Below, one piece after another: positions 57,487-64,000 of a DNA stretch of 64,000 nt. Position 1 is the first letter of the stretch. Each line of letters starts with the position of its first letter. The translations under genes and the position numbers were made by a program. The DNA comes from Pseudomonas sp. ATCC PTA-122608. Its GTDB lineage: Bacteria > Pseudomonadota > Gammaproteobacteria > Pseudomonadales > Pseudomonadaceae. The notes beneath the pieces are model-generated. The model was not told the origin of the DNA. It saw only the letters and a list, made by a program, of their open reading frames with translations, and made no database searches. The stretch is from the NCBI RefSeq assembly GCF_001952855.1, contig NZ_LPNO01000011.1, positions 62,886-126,885 on the forward strand. Direction: 5' to 3'.

Positions 57487-58222
57487 GGGCTTGCTCCAGG
57501 CGGCTCGCAAAATCGTCGGACGGCGCACGATTGGTGACCAGGGTCGTGACGGCGCTGAACGGCAGCGTATTGATAAAGGTGCGGTGGCCGAACTTGGCGT
57601 CGTCAGCCAGGATCACGCTGCGCAGGCTGTGCTTGGTCAGCTCCCGGCGCAGCAGCGCCTCGGGTTCCTGGTAGTCCATGAACCCCAGCTCCAGGTCGAC
57701 AGCGCCGATACCCATGAAGGCAATGTCGTAGTGAAACTGTCGGACGAATTCCAGGGTATGGGCGCCAATCAGCGCGTTGTCGTTGCGGCGTACATCGCCA
57801 GGCACCACCAGCACCTGATTGGCGCTTTGTTCGGTGATCAGGCGGGCGATGTCCAGGGAGTTGGTGATGATGCGCAACTGGCTGAAGCCAGTCAGTTGCT
57901 GGGCCAGGGCCAGGGTCGAGGTGCCGGTGTCGAGAAACAGCACCATGCCTTCACTCACCAGCTTCGCCGCACACACTGCGATGCGCGTCTTGGCCTGGGG
58001 CTTGATGCGGCTGCGCACTTGCAGCGGCTGTTCTTCGTTGAGCCGCGGCAGGATCGCGCCACCGTGGATACGCCGCAGCTTGCCGGCTTCTTCCAGGTAC
58101 TTGAAGTCGCGGCGGATGGTTTCTTCGGAGACGAACAGCGCCTGCGCCAGGTCCGACGCCTTGACGCGCTGGTGTTGGGTGAGCAGGAGCATTATTTCGT
58201 CGAGACGTGGCTGGTTGAGCAT
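57464..58222 (-). CDS. DeoR/GlpR family transcriptional regulator
   Basis: A 252-residue repressor. The N-terminal DeoR helix-turn-helix reads MLNQPRLDEIMLLLTQHQRV, then SEETIRRDFKYLEEAGKLRRIHGGA, the family signature. The C-terminal sugar-isomerase-like DeoRC domain has DTGTSTLALAQQL and the NSLDIA and GIGAVDLELGF motifs that bind phosphorylated effectors. ATG 58222 begins the typical LxQPRLDEI start; the longer frame to 58339 is unsupported. It is the first gene of the catabolic operon. The adjoining kinases may make its phosphorylated effector (inference). Confidence 0.9.
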   Translation of the reverse strand: MLNQPRLDEIMLLLTQHQRVKASDLAQALFVSEETIRRDFKYLEEAGKLRRIHGGAILPRLNEEQPLQVRSRIKPQAKTRIAVCAAKLVSEGMVLFLDTGTSTLALAQQLTGFSQLRIITNSLDIARLITEQSANQVLVVPGDVRRNDNALIGAHTLEFVRQFHYDIAFMGIGAVDLELGFMDYQEPEALLRRELTKHSLRSVILADDAKFGHRTFINTLPFSAVTTLVTNRAPSDDFASRLEQAHVDILYP

Positions 58223-58434
58223 AAAAGAGGTATTCCAGGGCAGGTTCAGGCGGCCGGTATTGCGCGGCCCACGGCGAGACGCGGCGCGAGCCGGTCCAGC
58301 AGGGAGCATAGAGCGTAATACGGCCATGGACAGGGTCACGGGTACCTCTCACTCATCAGGGTGTGAAAGGGCAGGACAACACAAAGCGTTTATCACGGGA
58401 GGGCTTCTTTTGAGCCCACTCCGGGTGTAATCAA

Positions 58435-59865
58435 TCAGGGCATCAGCATCGGGGGAAGGTGCTGATCCCAAGGGGCGATGGCTTCCACGGCTGCGCAGAA
58501 TTGCAGCACCTGGGCGTCGGCAAAGCGCCGCCCGATCACCTGCAAGCCAATCGGCAAACCGCTCGGGCTAAAGCCACAGGGCAGGCTGGCGGCGGGGTTG
58601 CCGGTGATATTGAACGGATAGGTAAACGGCGTCCACCGGGCCCAGGGCACCGCGCCCTCCTCCCCTGGCCAGCCTTGCGGGGCAACCCGGTCGGCGGCGA
58701 ACGGCAGGATCGGCATCGTCGGCATCAGCAGCACGTCGTAGTCGTTAAACAATGCGTGTACCTGATTGGCGAACAGTGCGCGCTGTTGCACGGCGTTTAG
58801 ATAGGCCGCCAAATCGTAATCGGCGGAGCGTTTGATCAGTGCGGCGAAGCCTGGGTCCAGTTGGTCGAGGCGATCGGCCAGGGATTTGCCGTAGGCGATC
58901 CCGCGCCCGCCCACCCACAGGGTTTCGAAGGTGGCCAGCGGGTCTTGCCAGTCCAGGGTCAAGGTGGTGACGGTGACCGGCAGCTCATCTGCGAGGTAAT
59001 GCACCGCTGCTTCGACGGTGGCTGCGATCACCGGGTTCACGGGCGTATCAAACAGGGTTGGGCAATAAGCCACACGCAATGGCCCCAGCGGCTGGTCGCA
59101 GCGCGCCAGGTAGGACTCGGTCGGCGCGGGCAAAGCCTGGTGGTCCAGCGGGTCGGGCCCGGAGAGGATATCGAAGAGCAACGCACTGTCGCGCACGGTG
59201 CGGGTGATCGGGCCGGCGTGGCTAAGCATTTCAGTGGCAGACCAGGGCCAGGTGGGGATGCGCCCGAGGGAGCCTTTAAGGGCGAATGCACCGCAGAAGG
59301 CACCGGGGATACGCACCGAACCGCCGCCATCGGAGCCCAGCGTGGCCGGGACCATGCGTGCTGCCACGGCGATGGCCGAGCCGGAGCTGGAGCCGCCGCT
59401 GGTGAGTTGTGGGTTCCACGGGTTGCGGCCGTTGCCGAAGACCCGGGAGGTGCTGGCGCCGGTCCAGCCGAATTCGGTGGTGGCGGTCTTGCCGAGGATG
59501 ATCGCGCCGGCGTCTTTGAGACGGCGGATGATCGGGGCGTCTTGTGTGGGGACGTTGTCCAGGCCGGTGAGCGAACCGCGGGTGGTGCGCAGGTTGGCGG
59601 TGGAGAACAGGTCTTTGATGCCGAAGGGGATGCCGTGGAGCGGGCCGCGAAACCGGTTGGCCTGTGCTTCTGCGGTCAGGATTTCGGCATGTTCCAGTGC
59701 GGACTCGGTGTAGACATCGCCAAAGGCATTCAATGTGGAATTGTGGATTTTGATGGATTCGAGGCTTTGCTCGACCAATTGCACGGGGGTGAGTGTGCCA
59801 TGGCGGATGCTTTCAGCCGCTTGGAGAACGCTGGGCATTTGAGTCAGTGAGGTATCAGTCTTCAT
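58435..59865 (-). CDS. Amidase signature (AS) family amidase
   Basis: A 476-residue serine amidase with the Ser-cisSer-Lys triad region: catalytic Lys in GIPFGIKDLF (~residue 83) and the Gly/Ser-rich loop LTSGGSSSGSAIAVAARMVP (~155-170), then LGSDGGGSVRIPGAFCG (the nucleophile segment). It hydrolyses an unknown amide. The start at ATG 59865 gives MKTDTSLTQ; the ribosome-binding site is weak and alternative starts exist at 59907-59910. It lies 212 bp upstream of the DeoR operon on the same strand and may belong to the same pathway. Confidence 0.87.
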   Translation of the reverse strand: MKTDTSLTQMPSVLQAAESIRHGTLTPVQLVEQSLESIKIHNSTLNAFGDVYTESALEHAEILTAEAQANRFRGPLHGIPFGIKDLFSTANLRTTRGSLTGLDNVPTQDAPIIRRLKDAGAIILGKTATTEFGWTGASTSRVFGNGRNPWNPQLTSGGSSSGSAIAVAARMVPATLGSDGGGSVRIPGAFCGAFALKGSLGRIPTWPWSATEMLSHAGPITRTVRDSALLFDILSGPDPLDHQALPAPTESYLARCDQPLGPLRVAYCPTLFDTPVNPVIAATVEAAVHYLADELPVTVTTLTLDWQDPLATFETLWVGGRGIAYGKSLADRLDQLDPGFAALIKRSADYDLAAYLNAVQQRALFANQVHALFNDYDVLLMPTMPILPFAADRVAPQGWPGEEGAVPWARWTPFTYPFNITGNPAASLPCGFSPSGLPIGLQVIGRRFADAQVLQFCAAVEAIAPWDQHLPPMLMP

Positions 59866-60204
59866 TGAGCATCCAGGGACATCTGCGAAATGATCCAGCG
59901 GGTACATCAATAGACGCCAAGGGAATGGAGGCTGTCAAGTTGGAATTGTTGCGTATGTGGTTTTTGTGGGATTTATTTTCTACAGTGGATTTGGCTTACG
60001 GAAGCTCGCCAGGTTAGTCGCAGGTTTGGCGAAACGTCCTATCAGTAGTAGTGGATAGCTCCGACTTCTTTCTCTTACGAACCTCTGCAAAGTCCCTCGC
60101 CTGATCACACAGCGCGAGGGAACGCCGATGCTTTTTCCGATTAACGCCCTGCCCGATGGGGCTGCTTCTTGAATCCCGCCATTGGCAGGCTGGCCCTGGC
60201 CCCC
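59866..60204. other. Intergenic region between amidase and Rhs gene
   Basis: 339 bp between divergent genes. The stretch 59935-59995 is relatively T-rich (GTGGTTTTTGTGGGATTTATTTTC) and probably contains a promoter for the Rhs gene, but no clear hexamer pair was identified. A TTG codon at 60169, preceded by GATGGGG, is an alternative Rhs start. Confidence 0.45.
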
Positions 60205-63200
60205 ATGGATGCGGAGACGAGGGATGTAGAGGCAGTCCTTAGCGACTTCAGGCAGTGCCTTAACACCTTTGACGAATGGGCTGAGAGTTTCTGGAGCTTT
60301 TCGGCGCTGGAAGTCGAGCAAGTGTTCAAGGTCGGGGATGAGGTTGCCTTGGTCGCGCCGGTTTCCTCTACAGCCCCAAGCAGCACCGTTGCGGTGTGCA
60401 AACCCAATGGTGCGCTTACCTTGGTGCATATGTTTGAGAGCAAGCGCTTTGTTCCGATTGGCAACACGCCCGTCATGCTCCAGGCCATCGCCGAGGACGG
60501 CAGCCCGATCGGTCCCCCCGTCCATAAAACCATCGGCCCCAGCGGCATTCTTGAAGTCACCGACTGCACCCGCGACCAGAAGTATCAGGTCAGCTTTTAT
60601 CCCAATGTTTCCAGGGATCACGTCAAGGCGCTCTACGCCTCCTATCAGTCGGTGATCAGCTCGCTGGAAAGCAGCTTGCGCAGCGAATGGACGAACAGCT
60701 TCGAAGCGCAGTGGAAACACTATTCAAATGCCAGAGCCCTCGACCGTCGAAAGATGATGGATGAAGCGTTCGTGCGAGGGATTACGAACACGCTGTACAG
60801 CCTTTGGGACGGCATTCCAAACCTGTACGACTTGCTGGCCGACATCAAACCCAACAGCGAAAAATTGCTGCACTACATCTCCCAGGGCGAGCTTGACGAA
60901 CTGTTGAAGCTCAGCAAAGAGGCAATTGCCAACGGCCTTCTGGTGCTGAGCGATGAACCCCTGCTGTTCATCTATTTGGCCGCGATGTTCAGTTGGGCGC
61001 AATTGCTTCCGCCGCCAGATATGAACGAGCTGCTGGGGGAAATGACTCCCGAGGTGCTGCTCAACCTGCTGTTGCTGTTGGCCACCGGGGGGATGGGTGT
61101 GGCGGTGCGCTTGGGGGCGCAGGTGCTGGGCAAGGTCAGATCAGGCCGGGCACGGGTGTTGCTCGAACAGATGGCCAAGTTGGGCGACGTGCCACGGCTG
61201 GAGTGGCACCCCAGTGTGCTTAAGCCGGTGTCGCTTAGAAATGATCCAGTGTCGATCAAGGCAGCGGCCGTGCCTTTGAAGGCCGGTGCAAATGAGGTTT
61301 CGAATCCGGCAGCGCTGGTCCGAAAGCCTAAAGCGGCGCGCACGACGTTGGTGAAGCAGGAACCCGTGGATGATGTGCCTGCTTCTGCGAAAAACCCCAA
61401 TGGGGATGCTTCGGTCTGTTCGGCAAATACCTGTACCAATGGCTGCCCGGTATCGATGGTTACCGGTGAGGAGCTGCTGACCCTCACTGACGGCTCGTTG
61501 GAGGGTGTGCTGCCGTTTGCCTGGACGCGGTTGTATCGCAGCAGTGCCGTGGAAGTGGATTGCGGGTTGGGGTTTGGCTGGAGTCATTCGCTGGCGCAGC
61601 GGTTGGTGGTGAGCGGTGAATCGGTGGTGTGGACCGATCACGAAAACCGCAGCACCACATTTCCCCTGCCCTCTGCTGCGCGGCCAGCCATCACCAATAG
61701 CCTGGCGGAGGCGGCGATTTATCTGGGTGGTTTGCCTGATGAATTGGTTCTGGCTCAGGCGTCGCTTTTCTACCACTTCCGCAACGGTGTGCTGACGTCG
61801 ATCAGCGATGCGTACGACAACCGGCTACGTATTTCCCGCGACTATTCAGGACGGATTCAGCGGATCGATAACCACGTTGGCCAGGGATTGCTGCTGCGGT
61901 ATGACCGCGGGCATATCGTTGCGGTCGACTATCAGGTGCAGCGGGAACTCGGCTGGGTTACTGAGCAGAACGTTGTTTCCTACAAGTATGACGATGTGTG
62001 GCGGTTGGTTGAGGCGACCAACGCTGTCGGCGAAAGCGAACGTTATCGCTACGACGATCAGCAAGTGATCCTGGAGCGGGAACTGGCCGGTGGGGCGAGT
62101 TTCTTCTGGGAGTGGGAACGGACTGGCAAGGCTGCAAGGTGTGTCCGGCACTGGGCCAGCTTTTCGCAGATGGACACGCGGTATGTGTGGGACGACAACG
62201 GCACTGTCACCGTGCACAACGCCGATGGCAGCCAGGAAGTCTACGTTCATGACCAGCGCGCACGGCTGGTGCAGCGGATCGATCCGGACGGCGCGCAGCA
62301 CTTCAAATCCTACGATGAAAAAGGCCGGCTGACGGTCGAGCAGGATCCGCTGGGAGCGGTGACGGCGTATCAGTACGACGAAGCCGGTCGGTTGATTGCG
62401 CTGTTTCCCGATGATGATGCACCCACGTCCTACGAGCATGACAACGGGTTCGTACGGGTTGTACGCCGTGGTGACGCGGTGTGGAAATACCAGCGTAACG
62501 ATCAGGGCGATATCACCCGTAAGACCGATCCGGACGGCAATTACACCGAATACACCTACACCAAACATGGAAAGCTCACCGGCGTCTGGTATCCGGACAA
62601 CAGCAGCCAGCGGCTGATCTGGGACGAACGTGGTCAGCTCATTGAGGAGAAGCTGGCGAATGGCGGTGTGCGGCGTTATCGCTATGACGACGTGGGACGG
62701 CAGGTTGCTTGCGAGGATGAGCATGGCGCGCTGACCCAGTATCAGTGGGACGCCGTGGGGCGCTTGCTGAAAGTGATTCAGCCCGACGGTGGCACTCGCG
62801 AATTCAGCTACAACCCCTACGGAAAAATCACTGCCGAACGTGACGAGCTGGGTCGGGTTACTCGCTATGAGTATGCCGACGGTCTGCACCTGATCAGCCG
62901 TCGGATTAATCCGGACGGCACGCAGCTCAAATACCGTTATGACAATGTCCGGCTGTTACTCACCGAGATCGAAAACGAGGCTGGGGAAACCTATCGGCTC
63001 GACTATCACGCCAATGGCCTGATCCAGCAGGAAATCGGGTTTGATGGCCGGCGTACTGCCTATGTTTATGACCTCGCCGGGCACCTGCTGGAAAAGACTG
63101 AATACGGTGAGGATGGCAGTCAGCTGGTTACCGGTTATCAGCGAGACAGCGCCGGTCGCCTTGTAAGAAAAACCCTGCCCGACCGCAACACGGTTGATTA

Positions 63201-64000
63201 CGCCTACGACCGCCTCGGCAACCTTCTCAGCGTCGACGACGGTCATTGGCCGCTGCACTACGAATACGACCTGCAAAACCGCCTCACCGCCGAGCACCAA
63301 GGCTGGGGCACCCTGCGCTATGGCTACGACGAATGCGGCCAACTCGAAAAACTACGCCTTCCGGATAACAACCGCCTCACCTTCTTGCACGACAAGGGCG
63401 GCGACCTCGCCACCGTCGAACTGAATGGCAAACCGCTCACCTCGCACCTGTTCAAATCCGGCCGCGAACACCAGCGCCAGCAAGGCCAACTTCTCAGCCA
63501 CTACCACTACGACGACCAGGGCCGCCTGCACGCCCACGCCATTACCCAACAGGAACAACGCCACCAGCGCCGCCAATACGACTACGACAAACGCGGCAAC
63601 CTGACCCGCATCCTCGACACCCGTAAAGGCCAGCACGACTTCCACTACGACCCACTCGACCGCCTGACACGCGCCAACCACGAGCAAGACCTGCAGGAAC
63701 GCTTCGTCCACGACCCGGCGGGCAATCTGCTGATGCAAGACCGCGTCGGGCCCAGCGTCGTCAAAGGCAACCGCCTGTTGATGCAAGGCGACCGTCATTA
63801 CGACTACGACGCCTTCGGCAATCTCCTGCGCGAACGTCGAGGCCGGGCGCAGCAGTTGGTTACCGAATACCGCTACGACTGCCAGCACCGACTGATCAGC
63901 GTCACCCAGCCGGACGGTATCGAGGCCGCATATCGCTACGACTCGTTTGGACGGCGGATCGCCAAAACCCTCAACGGCCAGACCACCGAGTTCTTCTGGC
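60205..64000 (+). CDS. Rhs/YD-repeat protein (3' end outside window)
   Basis: At least 1265 residues, open to the window's end. Residues 1-~410 form a non-repeat region without a signal peptide, with hydrophobic segments near 250-300 (PLLFIYLAAMFSWAQLLP; LLNLLLLLATGGMG). From ~415 a DUF6531-like entry follows (NGCPVSMVTGEELLTLTDGSL), then many YD repeats (YQYDEAGRLIA, YRYDDVGRQVA, YQWDAVGRLLK, YDYDKRGNLTR). Such proteins form a cocoon around a C-terminal toxin and are often type VI-secreted or contact-dependent effectors. No PAAR motif is recognisable in the visible part. ATG 60205 is the chosen start; TTG 60169 would add twelve residues. Confidence 0.85.
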   Translation, partial: MDAETRDVEAVLSDFRQCLNTFDEWAESFWSFSALEVEQVFKVGDEVALVAPVSSTAPSSTVAVCKPNGALTLVHMFESKRFVPIGNTPVMLQAIAEDGSPIGPPVHKTIGPSGILEVTDCTRDQKYQVSFYPNVSRDHVKALYASYQSVISSLESSLRSEWTNSFEAQWKHYSNARALDRRKMMDEAFVRGITNTLYSLWDGIPNLYDLLADIKPNSEKLLHYISQGELDELLKLSKEAIANGLLVLSDEPLLFIYLAAMFSWAQLLPPPDMNELLGEMTPEVLLNLLLLLATGGMGVAVRLGAQVLGKVRSGRARVLLEQMAKLGDVPRLEWHPSVLKPVSLRNDPVSIKAAAVPLKAGANEVSNPAALVRKPKAARTTLVKQEPVDDVPASAKNPNGDASVCSANTCTNGCPVSMVTGEELLTLTDGSLEGVLPFAWTRLYRSSAVEVDCGLGFGWSHSLAQRLVVSGESVVWTDHENRSTTFPLPSAARPAITNSLAEAAIYLGGLPDELVLAQASLFYHFRNGVLTSISDAYDNRLRISRDYSGRIQRIDNHVGQGLLLRYDRGHIVAVDYQVQRELGWVTEQNVVSYKYDDVWRLVEATNAVGESERYRYDDQQVILERELAGGASFFWEWERTGKAARCVRHWASFSQMDTRYVWDDNGTVTVHNADGSQEVYVHDQRARLVQRIDPDGAQHFKSYDEKGRLTVEQDPLGAVTAYQYDEAGRLIALFPDDDAPTSYEHDNGFVRVVRRGDAVWKYQRNDQGDITRKTDPDGNYTEYTYTKHGKLTGVWYPDNSSQRLIWDERGQLIEEKLANGGVRRYRYDDVGRQVACEDEHGALTQYQWDAVGRLLKVIQPDGGTREFSYNPYGKITAERDELGRVTRYEYADGLHLISRRINPDGTQLKYRYDNVRLLLTEIENEAGETYRLDYHANGLIQQEIGFDGRRTAYVYDLAGHLLEKTEYGEDGSQLVTGYQRDSAGRLVRKTLPDRNTVDYAYDRLGNLLSVDDGHWPLHYEYDLQNRLTAEHQGWGTLRYGYDECGQLEKLRLPDNNRLTFLHDKGGDLATVELNGKPLTSHLFKSGREHQRQQGQLLSHYHYDDQGRLHAHAITQQEQRHQRRQYDYDKRGNLTRILDTRKGQHDFHYDPLDRLTRANHEQDLQERFVHDPAGNLLMQDRVGPSVVKGNRLLMQGDRHYDYDAFGNLLRERRGRAQQLVTEYRYDCQHRLISVTQPDGIEAAYRYDSFGRRIAKTLNGQTTEFFW

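Overview
The window looks like a chromosome segment of a fluorescent Pseudomonas (P. fluorescens group). Grounds: high-GC genes; the metH / cysI-DUF934 neighbourhood; a 1619-residue NAD-glutamate dehydrogenase of the 180-kDa class; a six-gene MoxR/DUF58/VWA/BatD operon; MocR and FCD-type regulators; and several copies of the short REP-like inverted repeats typical of these genomes. No tRNA, rRNA, IS element or CRISPR array was seen.

Region by region. 1-9.5 kb is core metabolism: the 3' end of metH, a DUF2970 protein, a lone sugar-type periplasmic binding protein, sulfite reductase cysI with DUF934, a SulP transporter, a serine/threonine-type transporter, a tautomerase, a TetR regulator and a cysteine hydrolase. 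The hydrolase is preceded by what looks like a complete attenuator with a run of Thr codons. 9.6-20.3 kb holds a 2-hydroxyacid dehydrogenase, an orphan TadG-like protein, a kinase/SDR pair, a MocR regulator with a cupin protein, tag, and a dicarboxylate symporter followed by two FCD-type GntR regulators. Two GGTCAGACC operators flank the symporter promoter. 20.4-33.2 kb carries gdhB (minus strand) and the translationally coupled MoxR-DUF58-DUF4381-BatA-BatB/C-BatD operon.

33.4-41.5 kb is a six-gene ABC importer operon with the same gene order as the rhizobial glycerol transporter glpSTPQUV. It is read from a near-consensus sigma-54 promoter with three pairs of TGAACA upstream, and is divergent from a sigma-54 activator (GAF-AAA-Fis). 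The two ATPases have complementary degenerate motifs, so one ATP site should be canonical and the other degenerate.

41.5-52.4 kb is the accessory highlight: a compact biosynthetic cluster on the plus strand. It has a two-module NRPS (A-NMT-T-C-A-T-TE), an MbtH-like protein, a 14-helix MFS exporter and a large FAD/NAD(P)-binding protein resembling the CreE/FzmM amino-acid N-oxygenases. My reading of the adenylation codes gives Thr for module 1 (with a backbone N-methyltransferase) and Gly for module 2, so an N-methyl-Thr-Gly scaffold with nitrogen oxidation is the working prediction. The NRPS is split by an apparent 2-nt deletion near 47,370, so in this sequence it is either inactivated or mis-sequenced.

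52.4-59.9 kb (all minus strand) looks like a catabolic region: an SSS symporter with its small partner, two choline-kinase-like phosphotransferases, an M20 amidohydrolase, a DeoR regulator and an amidase. From 60.2 kb an Rhs/YD-repeat protein begins and runs off the end.
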